From assembly GCA_030710605.1 (NCBI GenBank), contig CP092869.1, forward strand, positions 12,363,425 through 12,427,424: a DNA stretch of 64,000 nt, in the 5' to 3' direction. Shown one piece after another: positions 11,462-26,400 of this stretch (position 1 is its first letter; every line of letters begins with the position of its first letter). A program made the position numbers and the translations under genes. Under the pieces are notes generated by a model. The model was not told where the DNA came from, did no database searches, and saw only the letters and a list, made by a program, of their open reading frames with translations. This DNA is from Cordylochernes scorpioides (lineage: Eukaryota > Arthropoda > Arachnida > Pseudoscorpiones > Chernetidae).

Positions 11462-14400
11462 CTGCAACAGACATGACAAGTTCCCCATACAATGGAAAAG
11501 AGCACAGCAGTTGACTAACGAGTTCTGGATCAAATGGACTAGGGATTACATTACCAAGCTCATGACAAGAAGCAAATGGCATCACCAGACGGAGCCGATA
11601 AGGACTGGAGATCTAGTTTTTCTCATAGATGAGCTACATCCCAGGAACATATGGAAGCGCGGTTGCGTCTCCGATGTACACTTTGGACCTGACGGCCAAG
11701 TACGCGTCGCTACGATCACTACCAAGCAGAACGGGAAAGCGGTGATCTACAAGCGACCAGTGACAAAGATCTGCCCCCTTGGATTAAGAATGGAACTTGG
11801 TGAAAGAAGAGGCAGATTCATGAAGACCAGCTCCATAAATCGGGGACCGGAATTCAGTGGCTTACAAATGGAACACTTGTCTTTATGAAAAATCGTTAAG
11901 AGATTTTGAACAAATTTATCCGGGATCGTTTAAAATGCTGATAATTTTTATTAACAGTTTGATAGGTTACAAGAGAAATATCTAAGTCTCTGAGAGCTTT
12001 CTCTGAAAAATATCCTATAGGTTTTCTTTGATCGCTTTCTGAATCATTAGCTAGTGTCATCTCAACATTGAACTGAGAGATCCTGTCCTTGTCTGGAGGA
12101 AGACTCTCTCAAGATGGAAGAGCCTCACTTCCTGAGAACAGCTTTTTACATTTAATCACCAAATTGTAATTAATTTTTGTAACAATTAACTAAGGGTATC
12201 ATTAAAAAATTTTGAATTGTCCATATACATAGAAGATAGAAAAATACCTAACGAAGAATCTTTATTATGATCTTTATAAAAAGTAAAAAAAGGTGAGCAT
12301 TATCCTGTGGCACAAATTATATTATTAATTAATTAACATTTATATACACGCATATATATATATTTAAAAATAAAGAAGGCATCTCCTGACCACGAGCACA
12401 TGTGCATTTTAGATGGCAGGGCGCCATCTAGTGGAGCAAAAATAAACTAAACGTTTATTTAGCTTGCTCCGTGATATTTGGCCAACCGCCAACAGCGCGA
12501 AACGCGTTCGTGGATGGCTTTTCTTGATTTATCAAGAAATTGGGTTGGCCAAATATCACGGAGCAAGCTAAATAAACGTTCAGTTTATTTTTGCTCCACT
12601 AGATGGCTCTCTGCCATCTAAAAAGCACATGTGCTCGTGGTCAGGAGATGCCTTCTTTATTTTTAATATCAACACCTGACCCACTTATCTTTTTTTTTTT
12701 CTATTGTTTTTTTCATATATATATTTGTTCTGAAAATTGAGCAATCCATACTTAAATCATTAGATAATAAAAAGGCATATATTGGATTTAATAAAAGATT
12801 TATTTGTCAATATTTCGGCTAGCTGAACGCCAACCTTTATCGAGGCATTACATTTTTGTATAAGCAAACTCATCGCCGCATAGTTGTAGGCTTTTTTTTT
12901 TTCTATTGTTTTTTCACATGTTAAGCGTATTCACGCAAGTATGGCCTTAAATACCCATTTCATGGTTTCTCAAGAAGCCTCTGGGACCAAAAATATTTTT
13001 GGTCGCAGAGGTACAGCCTACCCCACGTTGAGGAGCGCCAACAGCGTGAAACGCCTTCGTGGATGGCTTTTCTTGATTTATCAAGAAATTGGGGGTTGGC
13101 CAAATATCAGGGAACAGGCTGAATCAATGTTTAGTTGATTTCTGTTTCACTAGATGGCGCTCTGCCTTCTGAAAAGCACATGTGCTCCTGGTCAGGATTT
13201 GTCTTTTTTATTTTTAATATATATATATATCTAAAAAGACAAAGGTCGTCTCTCCCGTAAAAAACCAGACGCCATCTATTGACCGTCGTCGCAAACTAGC
13301 GGCCTCGGGTCGGTGACAAAGCCACAACACCAGCTTTGGCAAACTGAAAAGCGTCCACCTAGAGACCATGGTTTCGGGCTAATGGCCCTCGTCAGTCTAG
13401 GGCGGACTTTATTCCATGAGATCCACACGGGATCTAATGGAATCTTGACAATCTGCCAAAGAGGTGTTTAGCTGGCAAAGTGGCTAGGCCAAATCTATGG
13501 CTAATGGCTAAATATATATATATATATATAGATTACAACAGACACATAACCCTAGTCATAGTAGGAAATGAAAGCATTTAAATACGAATGTTTATTTAAT
13601 ACACACAACAAACTTTTTTATACTGGTCATACTACGATGAAAAAATATTGAAAGGGCTCTTGGTTCATCAGTGGTGAACCCTCTCAGCGATTTCGCTAAT
13701 TTAATCCACCAGGCCGTTTCTCTTAAAGCTCTAAAACTGTATTGGAAAATTCTGCTTATGTATACTACACTGAAGGATGGAATATAAGTAGAATGATCCA
13801 ATACAGTATTAGAGCTCTAAGAAGCGGTCTGGTAGATTAAATTGGCGAAACCGCTGTGAAGGTTCACCACTGGTGATCCAAGCCCTCCCAATATATTTTT
13901 TCATCACAGTAAGGATAGTAGAAGTTTGTTTTATGTGTGAAAGAAACATTTGTTCTTCAATGCTTTCATTTCCTATATATACCTAGCGCATTATTGCTTT
14001 ATATTAATTTTTTTTTTTCATCGTGTAAATAATAAAATATATATATATATACATATATATATACACGATAAAAACGGTCTTTATTTAGTCAAAGGCAAGT
14101 ACAGTCGAGGGGTAGTAACATTCAGGGATAAATTCCAGCCCTAATATTCGCGTAGAATTCTTTGGAGATATCCTCTTGTTCGTCCCACTTCTTCATGATC
14201 CATTCGGCCTCTTCTATTTTCTTGTCGTAGATCATCTTCAAGTCACTGTCAGGGTCTTCGAGATTCTTTCTTCTTTCCCGGAGTGTCTCGGCGAAGACTT
14301 GTATTTGATGATCCAGTGAATGATTTTTTCTCTTCATCTCTCTTATGGTGTTGATTTGGTCGTCTGAACAGATGATGAATTCGATGATATTTTTGTAGGT

Positions 14401-17400
14401 ATCATTTTCAGTGTCAAGGGATATAATCGATGTCGTGGACTTGTCTGTGATATTTTCTGTCTCTGTCTCCATATCAGTGGACAGCGGTAGGATTGTCTTC
14501 ATTCCTGGGGGGGTCGACTTCTTCCTTTTTTCTTGTCTTTTTCTTTCTCGTTGATCGAGATTATCATCTTGAGACGCCTTAAAGGGTCTCTTTTTCGACG
14601 ATGGTGTTTCTACGTTTCCGGTAGACAATTTGGTAAGCTGATTTAGAATTTGCTTCATTTTCCCAATTTTGATGTTAAGGGCTCTCCTCTGGTCACTTTT
14701 GAGGTCACTATAGGTCTTGGATTTAATGTCTTCCTGTCTCTCGAGGTAGCTGGAGATCATGAACTCCAGGTCAGGATGTTGTATTAACTGCCGCTGGACC
14801 TTAATTGTTCTAGAGATACCAGCCCTCTCGTAGATCGCGGCAATTATTCTCTCAACTTCTGGATTTTCACATTTTTCGCATTCAATCAATTCTCTTTGGA
14901 GCTGGGTGGAGTCCATCGAGCCTATAGAGCATATGCTAGATGTTTCATCATCTTGGTATTCATTCTTTGCGGTGATGTTCAATGCGACAGTTTCTCTTGA
15001 TGGGCCTGGTATACCGGGCAGGACTCTGGGGTTGATTGCTTCTGGGTAAGTTCTTGAGATATTATTTCTGATTTCAGGGTTGAAAGGACATTTGGATTTA
15101 ATATGTCCATGTCTCTTACATCCCAGGCAGATGGTGTCTTCGCCCACAAAGATCTTAAAGGTCCTCTGCATGTAGTCAATTGGGATGATTGCCGGCATGT
15201 CAGTTGATTCTCTTCTCTTCAGCACGACCTCTCTTCTAAGAGATGAAAGGTGTTTAAATAGTGGGTTCTCGGTGGGGAAAGGCAGGGGCCTGATGCTGAG
15301 GATCTCTCCGAATGGCGCCATGGCTTTGGTGACCTCTTCATCCGGGATGAAGGCAAGGATTCCCGATAGAATGTATTTCTTTGGGGGGTTGAATAGGGGC
15401 GTTGGGTAGATGGTGTTGCCTCTAACTGCAAAGCCGTTGTTAATAAGCAGTAAGGCTTGTTCACCGTTGGCAACCGATACAACGGCCTGGCTGTTCATTT
15501 TTCCAACCGAGTGGATGTTTTCATGTCCTATTATTTTGGCTATTGAGGAAAGGTGCTCCTCAGCACTGCACTCTGAGAGGGCGGTGAATTGGATGGTGGA
15601 GTTTATGTTTTTACTTCTTTTTTCGTATGTTTCTTTTCGAGATTCTTCAAATTTTTTCCACTCTTGAGGCGAAAATTGTCTTCTTTGGGTATGCAAATTG
15701 TCTTGTTGTTTGTTTTTCTTTTGAGATGGTAATTCAGCGATTGATGGCTTTGATGTAAATGAGATTTCTTCATGAGGGTGAGCAACCAATGAGACTACCG
15801 CAGCAGATGACGTGTTTGATGACGCAACGACCAACCTGGCCGTTGCCATGGTAATGATGCAAAGCTACGACTTGTAGCTTTGCTAAATTATGAAAAACAG
15901 GAAAATATGAAACTTGATGAGATTCTCCGAGAGATGGGTTGAAATGAAGCCTGAAATAAGGCGAACAAGGTGATATGAAATTAGTTAAATAAAAATTGAT
16001 TTTACGGGATGAAAAAGGCGAAACACGCGGAGCTCGTGCGACGCGTGGCCGCACGGTCAACGTATGTATGTATATATGTGTATGTATGTATATATGTATT
16101 TATATTAATTTATGCTTAGTCATAGGGTTTCAATTTTTAACAGTATTTTTATTTATTAATCAACCAAGCGTGATATTAGAGTATTTGCGCCTATTACAGA
16201 GGAAACAAACACAACGAAAACAAATCAAAACTTCTTCAAATAAAAGACACTTCGGCCAGTAAAAATAAAAAGATTTACTGGCAGAAATGTATTTTATTTG
16301 AAGAACTATGAATGCCGGCCAGGAAGCCTCGATCTTTACGATAAATTAAAACTTAGAATTAAATATTTACAAATTTACATGTATATTAATCTACGAACAA
16401 GGCACCTTTATTGACCGATATTGTGATCAGGGTGCGCGGACCGATCTGATCTGCTCCATGGACAAGACACCACCACGAAATATATTGATCGACAGAGTTC
16501 ATAAAATTTATATAGACAAAGTGGCTGATGTAAGAGAGTTAAATCATTTAGATCAGGGAACAAACGATGTCTCACTTCTGTAAAGTTCGGACAGTCGTAG
16601 ATAAGGTGAAGAGCAGTTTGTTCAGTTTCTCCGCAGGAACAATTTGGTGTTTCTGAAAGACCTCTTTTATGTAAGTATTTCTGGCCGTGTGATGTGACTA
16701 ATTGAGTTTCTATAACTAAAGGAGGAGGGGGAGCAGTAACAAGCTCACTACTGGGCTTAGTTGGCCCGGCTGATAGTACCCTTTAAGGGCTCCAGGGATA
16801 CAGGATGAGCAGTGTTTGTACTCCATGTTAGGAGCAGCTGCACATGGTGTCTGTTCCTCATGTCAGAGGCGGCCATTTCTTTTGGAGATAAGTCGGTCTT
16901 ACACTGAGAAGTGCTCCCAGTCTTGATGACAAAGGCAGACGCATTCTACTTCACCCAGTTTGGAGATAAGAAAAAAGAAGAAGTAGAGTTTCTATAAAAT
17001 GTGAATGGAACTGTATAACAATTCCGTTTGGAAAAATAGTGCGAATTGTATAATTAGCAACAGTATTTATAGACACATTGAAAAGATAGATTGAAGTTTC
17101 AAATTATTTGACAAACATAAGCAGTTTTATACTTCTCAGTTATACGGGAAGAATGTTGTTTATTTGTTAAGTGAACTGATCTCCCACGTCATTGGGCCAA
17201 TGTGGCCATGTTTGTGCATAAAAGAGGGCTGAAACGGGATGTGAAGAGTCGTGGAGTGGTGGTTGTGTGGAGACGTTTAAAGCGTTCTCTGTGTGCTTGT
17301 CTGGTGATCTCCTCGCATACCTGTGTAACCCCGGTCCACTCTTTATCAACGCTGCAAATAAAAGATAAATACTGTTTTTATTTTATTTAACAAATCGTGA

Positions 17401-20400
17401 GTTTTTTATTTATTTATCTCCTTTTTGTTGTTAGTGTTGTACTCTTGAGTGTACCTTTACTGTGTTTAAGTTACTCTTACTGTAGGCCCTAGTTTATTGT
17501 TTTTTGTATGATAACCCGTAATAGTAACTTTTGTGAGAAGAATCTTTGATAAATACCTATGATTGAGTTGGTCAATTATTTTGCGATCAACTCGCATGTT
17601 GATACCTAAGGCGTTGTTAAACACCATAAGATCAAAGTTGGGGAAATAGAAATGTCTTCCAGACTTGAAGACATCACATTGATGGGTCAATATTGCTCTG
17701 GTGATTTCTGGTTGAGAGGTGATCACAGCTTTCCCCTCCTACAACACACCATGGCTCTGTAGCGGACACTAGAAATATCACACTGTAAACTTGTAAATAA
17801 GTAAATTCATTATTTTCTTATTAATTAAAATACTTTGTCAGTTTTGTTATAATATTCTAAGAAATTTATATTTATATATTATTGCTGACTTTATCATTTA
17901 TTTAACACTAGCCGAATGACCCGGGCAACGCCCAGGTTTTACCCGATTAAATGTTTTTATTCAAATACTATTCGTTACAATTATAAATTGGCGCCGTGGA
18001 TGTCACTCTTATGAAACGTCCCGCTCCAAACTTTTTGTCAGAGAAGCGATATTTTTATAAAGAGATGATCTGGCTTTGTGTCTTCTGCTCGAATGAATGT
18101 TTTTCTGTTAGAATTTTGTTCCTGCACACTAAAAATGAACTGGCTTCACCCGTGGTCTCAGCTTTTTGGAATTTTTCCCGATATAATTTTGTATCTGATA
18201 ATCAAACATGATACAGCAATATTGTCATCATCATTTTCTGACTAAAAAAACAACTATTTTTGCCCAGAACCTGTCAATTTTATTTTTTATTGGCTAAAAA
18301 TCCGATAAATATATTTTCCAGATTTTTCTCTATGTCCTGTCAAAACACGTTTTACATGCACATTAGGTCAGCTGATATTACCTCCCATCTTCATCGCTAG
18401 AGGCGCTGCTTGCGAGCGAAAAGGCAAATTTGCAACGCAATTTGCAAATAACTCGAAGAATATTCGGGATAGAGACCTGAAATTTTCACTATAAGTTTTT
18501 CCAGATTCTGCTCTAAACTGTTAAAATTTCAGTCAGATTAGTTACGTATTGTGGACGTGTATAGCCGACATAGATACCCACATACATACATACACTGACT
18601 TTTATATATATAGGGATTTATATAAAAAAAAAATAGTACAAATGTGATATTGTACTGGGATAAGGTGCATAAGTTATGGAAAAAGGCATCTCCTTATCAC
18701 GCAAGCCATCAGCAACTTTCAGTTGCAATATAGGAGATGCCTTTTTCCATAAAAATTTATATTTATAATACAATATAATGCGGCTTATGATTGTAAAACG
18801 ACATTTGAAAACTATCCCGCATGTGTTTCTTTTGAACGAAAAATCGAAATATACTTTTTAAGGAGAAATAACGATTATTTCTAACCTTAGGGATGAAATA
18901 TGAAAGGATGAATTGTGAAGAGTAATGATAAACGGAAAAATAAAAGTGTCCAGGGATGGGAACATCCCTTTTTTTTTTATTCCTCATTGTTTACTTTATA
19001 TTATAATGCATTAGCGTGCCATCTGTTATGAAAATTCTAAACTATTATAGACGTGTACGATTCTTTTTAAAAATTAAATAATTTCTACAAGAGTCTGCCA
19101 TCAGTATCACTATAAAAGTAAGATCGAAAAATTCAATATAACAGCGGTATGTTAGATTAAACTGGCTAAACCGTTGGAAAGGTTCATCACTAATGAGCCA
19201 GGCCCTCCCTTTAATTTTTCCATTGCAGTAAGGGCAGTAGATTTATTTAATTTTTAAAAAGAATCATGCGCGTCTATAATAGTATCGAATTTTCATAGTA
19301 AATAGTGTTTTGACACCGATGAAAACAAGTTGATAACTAGATAGATTTTTCGGTTTATCATTTTTAAAATTATTTTTTCTTCATGAAATCAGTTGCCAAG
19401 CAATATTCCATAATTTTATCTAAGAGCGACGATTGGGGTTTTGGCTCATAATACAATCAATAACTCCTATCTTTCTGTGACCATAGATGATAAAATAAAT
19501 CGAATATTTTTCAATCAAATTTTTATTGAATATTCTGGAGTTCAAATCTTCTTTAGACTGTTTAATCCTTTTCATTTCCGATCAATGAAGTTAAGCAATG
19601 TCGGTCAGTACTTGGGAGGGTGACCACCTGGGAACACCGGGTGATGTAGGCTGTTACCTTTTGGGCTCAAAAATCATCCATTCTGTGGTTAGCAGCCCTG
19701 TAAATAAAGATATTTCCATTCTTTTCAAGATATAAGTCAATAAATACAATTCATTAGCGCGCCATTTGTCTTTATAAATTGAAGACGCAAATTTTTCTTC
19801 TTTGTTAATAAAAACTCGTTTCATCAATTGTTCTTTCAGTAACAGAAACAATATTGGAATGTAATTGTGCTGTCCTATAAGCTTATGTCCATAGTTTTCT
19901 TGAAAACCATTTCTGAGATTCCATCCTTCAGTGCTGCGTATATAAGCAGAATCGTCTAATACAGTATTAGAGCTCTGAGAAGCGGACTGATTAAATTGGC
20001 GAAACCGTTGGGAGGGTTCACCACTGATGATCCAAGCCCTCCCAATATATTTTTTCATCGCAGTAAGGGCAGTAGAAATTTGTTTTATGTATAAAAAAAC
20101 CATTCGTGCTTTTAAATCCTTTCATTTTATATGTATAGATGGCGCGTTATTGTTTTGTGTTAATATTGGAAGGGCCTAGCCAAACTTCCCAGGTAGTCAC
20201 CCTCCCAAGTACTGACCGAGCCCGAAATTGCTTAACTTCGGTGATCGGAAATAAAGGATTAAATAGCCTAAACGAAGATTTGAATGCGATAATATTTCAC
20301 CACTGATGAGCCAGGCCCCACCCAATATTTACATCGAAGTAGGAACAGTGGAAAGTGGTTTACTTTAAAATAGAACGAAATTGGTACACGCGTGTTCACG

Positions 20401-23400
20401 TGTTTTAATGAAAACATAAACATCCTCGATAAAGATAGGCGAGTTGCCCCTCGAAATTTTGGAAGAATAAAAAATCTTTATAGATCCAATACAGTAGAAC
20501 TTGGATAAGAATCTTGGATATCTTCTATAAATAGAATTTCCGTTTTTAATTCGAATTTTTGCATAATTCGATTTTTTTTTTTTTGTCCCTTGGGCTTCGA
20601 CTGTATATGCATATTTTCTAAATAAATTAAAAATAAATATCGCGTTAAATAGCTTCAATTCCTATATATAGAAATCATTGTTTACTAACTCGTTATGCTT
20701 TAATTTCTGAAACGAGATAACTTGGGGATATACAAAGGCTCAAATATCAGAGCTATAAAAATTTCATTTCCGAATACATCCTTTGAAAATTGAGAAAAGA
20801 TTCGAGTGGTGAAGTGAAGAGAGGGAGCTATTTCTTGATGATAAAAATTAAGATTGAAAGCTTTCTAGTACTGAAACGTTTAGCAAAATGATACAGATAT
20901 GCCTTTGTTGTTGTGGTGATGTCTTGTCCACATGGAAAAGGATGGTGCCCCGTTAGTCAGCCACATTTCAAGGTTCCTTGTTCACGGTTACCGTAGCAGC
21001 TCGGGGTTCACGACACCGTAATTCGCCCTACAAGGCAGTCTCTTACTTGTGCTGCTTAAGATTAATAGCTTGCTAGTACTGAAACGTTCAGCTAAATGAT
21101 ACAGATATGCCTTTGTTGTTGTGGTGATGTCTTATCCACATGGAAAAGGGAGGTGCCATTGCCCCGTTAGTCAGCCACATTTCAGAGTTCCCTGTTCACG
21201 GTTACCGTAGCGGCTCACGACACCGTACTACAGGGCAGTCCCTTACTTGTGCTGCTTCTCCCCACGTAGAGGAGGAATTCTTAGAAGGAATAAGTATTGT
21301 CAAAAGGTATCATTGTTATAATGTGAGTCATTGTTGGATACTGTCTATATACCAATGGTTCGAATTTTTACATAATAATCTCTTTATTAATCTTTAATAT
21401 GAATATCCAACAACAAAAGCCATTTCTTAAGACATTTCGTTTTACATATACTCCCTGAATTCCAATGTGTAAAGAAACATTTGAGTCTTAATGTCTTCAT
21501 TCGTTATACAGGGTGCGGTAGATAAGTAATGAGACTGGCCGCCGCGCGGCGCCCCACAGTGCGTTCTCCACCTGCAGGTCACGTGGTGGGGGATCTGAGC
21601 TAACAATAGAACCGGTTTGCAGTCGCGTCGTAGCTCTGGCGCAGTGAGGGTCGAGCTTCGCGTATTACGTTGTTTGTGTGCCCGTGACACTTGTGAAAAC
21701 GCTGAAGATGGGTCGCGTTCCTCGTGACCTCCTATTTGACCCGAATTGGAGTTGAAGTTCTGCCACAGCCACCATACAGCCCTGACATGAGTCCTCCTGA
21801 TTTCTTCCTATTTCCGAAGGTAAAAAGATGCCTGAAGGGTCATCGTTTCGACGATATCCCGAACATCCAACGTGCTGTCACGAAGGCACTAACTGGGATA
21901 ACTCCAACGGAGTACAGTGGGGCCTATGAAGCTTGGAAAACGCGCTGGCAACGTTGTGTCGACGCCCAAGGCGAGTTCTTTGAAGAATATTAACGTTTTG
22001 TACAAATCGGATCAATAAAATTGTTTTTATAGACTGAGTCTCATTACTTATCTACCGCACCCTCTATATAGATGGCGCGTTATTGCTTTGTATTAACAGA
22101 TCTTAAAGAGACAAAGGGCGCCTCTCCCGTCAAAACTAGACGCCATCTATTGACCGTCGCCGCAACTAGCGGCCTCGGGTCGGTGACAAAGCCACAACAC
22201 CAGCTTTGGCAAACTGAAAAGCGTCCACCTAGAGACCATGGTTTCGGGCTAATGGATGGCATCTAGTTTTGACCTCTATTTTGACGGGAGAGGCGACCTT
22301 TGTCTCTTTAGATCATTATCCTCCCGGCAAAAAAATTCCCATCTATAACAGATCTTGTCCAAATGAACAAGTTTTTGTTCAATCAATGTTGAAGATACCT
22401 ACTTGAACTCTTTTGATTTTTTCCAAGGAGAAAATTTCTTTGACTGGAACAATTCCCTTTGAAGTCTCAATCTTTTTCCAGAGTAGCTGTCCACTCAACG
22501 TCTCTCCCTGTAACATAGCATGTCAGATGCTGGGCCTAGGGATGATTAGAGTAATTTTGGATATACGCTAAATATTTAATGAGCAAAATTTAAGTGATTT
22601 CAATGAGCCAAAAATATATGGAATTGATGGATTAATACCTGTTTGAATATATTTAAAAAATCTTCATATAAATATGTATTCATTCTTGTCTTTACAATTT
22701 AAAGAAATCAACAAGCAATTCCGGGTAAGGTTTCTATAACTACTTCATTTATTTATCTGGTGGTCGGTGGAAGGATGGTCTAAACCGTTGGTTTTCGACC
22801 ACTACGATCCTGTTTCGATTCCAGCATTGAGTACTTTTTTCTAATTAAAAAAAATGCTCTAATGGCCCCCGATTCTTGCAAAAGTCCAACCCCACCAGCG
22901 AGTGCAAGTAATTAAACGGGGTTCTGGCAAATTTGTAAGTGCAAAGTCGAACTGCTTTTCACATGTGTAGATATGTGGTGTACTTATAGTAAAATCAGTC
23001 ACCTACTTCTATCCACCATGATTATTATGGCCTGTACCACGTGTACTAGGGATAAGCAAAAAAAGATATTTTTCTAGCCCTCTGGCCAACATGTCCTTCA
23101 ACAGGAGAACTAGGTGTTTATAATTGGCTGGAGTGATACTTCTAGGTCTCCTGTTAAAGGGTATATTGGCCTCCGAAAGCCAGAGTAATAAAAAATAGTT
23201 AAAGAAACTTTGCCCTGTATTATTGTCTTCATAAAATGTATTCTCAATCGATTTTAGTTATGCAAGTTTGTGTGTGTAAATATGATGGATTAAACATAAA
23301 ATTAAACGCCGTATTTTATTAATAGCTCAATATGTAATATATATGCAAATTTTCTTCCAAATCGTTCCGTATTTTACAAATTTTTTATTGTTGTTCCTTA

Positions 23401-26400
23401 ACTCCCGCACATTAATGTATTTTTTTTATTAAAAATGCATATTATGAGGCATAGCGCGCCATCTGTTATGGATATTCGAAACTATTATAGACGTGTATGA
23501 TTCTTTTGAAAATTAAACAATTTCCACTGTCCTTACTGCAATGGAAAAATTAAAGGGAGGGCCTGGCTCATCAGTGGTGAACCCTCCCAGTGGTTTCGCC
23601 ATTTTAAAAAGGCATATATTGGATTTTAAAAAATCATTTATTTTACCAATATTTCAGTTGGCTGAACGCCTTTATCAAGGTGTTACAACATATTTAATGT
23701 GTGTCAACAACAAACTCAGCGCCACATAACGTCAATAGAATTAAGTTTTAAAATATTTTTGCTTATATTCAATAGAGATAAAAAATTTGATATATATATA
23801 AATATAATTCCTAATAATATATATTATAATACCTTGATAAAGGTTGGCGTTCAGCCAACTGAAATGTTGGTAAAATAAATGATATTTTGATCTAATATAT
23901 GCCTTTTTAATTAAATATTTATTTATGTATTGCTCTATTTTCATAATAAATGTAATTGTTTTCATTTGATGTCAATGTAGATGTGGTTAGTGGAGTTACC
24001 CGGATCGAGAGGTCAATGTAGATGTGGTTAGTGGAGTTACCCGGATAGCTGAAGCAACAGTAGACCCCTGAGGGATAAACACCTCCAGTCCTGGGTGCAG
24101 CGCCACCTGTAGACGTGACGTGAACACGACAGGCGGCTGTCGTGCTGTCAACATGGCCTTCATATTGCCAGTAAAGCCGGTAGTAAGGACAATGGTGACC
24201 AACATCCAAGCTGCGGTCAGTATCCTGCCAGACAGACGTGATGGTAGGCTAGGGGCAGCTGTAAGGACACAACTTCCACATCTCACTGTATATAGACAAT
24301 TTAAACAGTTTTTATTGATTCTTCTTATCAATTTTTACAAAGGTGGAAAAAATATATAATAAAATAGTAAATAAAGGGTATATATAATGTAGGGGAATAT
24401 ATATATAGTTGTGTATGTGTACAAATTTCTTCAGCGAGGAAGGTTTCCCCACCTTTAGAGAGTCCTCCACCAGTCAAGGTCTTCTTGTACACTCCCTAGT
24501 TCCGCGCCGAGGAAGTACCTATAGATGTGGGTCTTGGGAGACGTCAGGATGGTGTCATCGTCTAGGCCATGCCCGAAGACCCAGCCCTGCAGGTCAGAGG
24601 GCCGCCCGATGATGGTAAATGCCTCCCGGATGAGAGGTCTGATGTAGCGGCAGAATGTATATAGATCAACTCATAGTCAAAATATTTTCCTACAGAGAAA
24701 CTGAACAAACTGCTTTTCACCTTATTTGTGACTGTCCGAACTTTACAGAAGTGAGACATCGATTGTTCCTGATCTAAATGATTTAACTCTCTTATACCAG
24801 CCACTTTATCTATATATATTTTATGAACTCTGTCGATTAATACATGTAAATTTGTAAATATTTAATTCTAAGTTTTAATTTGTTTGTTGTTTTGTTTGTT
24901 TCCTCTGTAATAGGCCCATATATTTCAATATCGCATCTGGTTGATTAATAAATAATAAAAAAACTCATATTGAATATTTCAAAGCTGTATAGAAACTTCA
25001 GCGCGGTTCTGGTTAAGAGGTTAACATAACATGTATATTCATAAATAATATATAAATTACTTGTCATTAGAATTAAGATAGTTTTTTTTTTATTCCAGAA
25101 TATTTAGGTGCAAGAGGCCATTCATTGTTGTTGGAGATATCGATTTTGCTCTTCATTGGAAAAAGGGTGCCGTTGCCACGTTAGTCACCTTGGAAACGAA
25201 CCAGAATTTGGTCAAATATTCCAAGGGTCCAGGGGGGACCGCAGGGAGGTGTGGTCGGACTTCTCCCCCCTCCATTAGAGTTAAGATAGTTTTTTTTTAT
25301 TCCAGGATATTTAGGTGCAAGAGGCCATTCATTCTAGTTCAAATATAGTTGGTTTCCAGTTGGTCTCGAGGACCACGCCATCACGCTCTCCTCAGCGACG
25401 AAGTACGCAATCTACGTATTATTTGTAGAACACGAAATACGTGGTGTCGCTGGAGACGCACTGGTGATTCTCCACCAAACTCTGCAGCGCTGGCATAGAC
25501 GCCATATTCATTGTCATAGTGGTATATATATAATTATATTTTCTCAATAACGCAGACTATGCACTTTTGCATGTATTGACAAGATGTCAATAAAATTATT
25601 TTAATTGTCAAATTGTCTAGTTCAATTATTAAAATGGAATTTCGATATAAATCTATTAAGAAATATGATTTTCCATTGTTCTCAGGATATTTTACTGAAA
25701 GAGTCTCTTTCCCTAATTATTTCAAAATACTCCAAGGATGTATAGAAACGTGAAGTAGTTATGGTAAAAATGTTAAAATAGAATTTGAAGCTAATTTTCT
25801 CTTGAAAGATGTATGGATTGTTTTTAATATTAAGTAGTTCGAAACTACAAGGGTGGATCAATAAATAAGGTGAATTATCTTATTTCTTAAAAATTAAAAA
25901 AGCAAAAATAATTTAAACCACAGAATATTCTATATACAGTTACGAGCGTCGTGCGTTCTTAATCAATTCTTCAGTTTTCATCTCTGTCACCGTTTGCTTT
26001 TTTTTTTTTTTTGGAATGGCGTTCTCCTATTGGTTGGCTACGATAACGCCACCTTTGCCCCCCCCCCCCCCCACTCGCTTTTTGGTTTTTGTAACTATTG
26101 TGTTGGAGCGGGTCGCACCTTAAATAAATGCATATATTAATTAAACTAAATGGAATCCTCTCTTTCTTTCTCCCACTAAGAGACGCCTACGGAAGCCAAC
26201 AGTACATAGACAGATAAAGCACATAGGCTATAGTTATTAACTAATATATGCATTTATATAAGGCGCCAATTTATAATTGTAACAAATAGTATTTGAATAA
26301 AAACATTCAATCGGGGGTAAAACACGGGCGTTGCCCGGGTCATTCGGCTAGTTAAAATATAACATCGAGAGACTATTTAAGGTGTTCTGTTCTTTTTTCC

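Noticed and set aside
15185..15785. Open frames overlapping the ORF1 gene on both strands
   Set aside because: Shadows of the 575-codon frame.
19579..19653. Functional 5S rRNA gene
   Set aside because: Only the 3' part is present, with deletions in the middle, and it lies inside a foldback repeat.
24120..24359. Plus-strand frame over the M3 exon
   Set aside because: Antisense shadow of an exon whose splice phases and M3 motif fit the IR model.
26060..26076. Poly-C tract as a regulatory site
   Set aside because: Simple low-complexity run within a Helitron; its relative has a different tract length.
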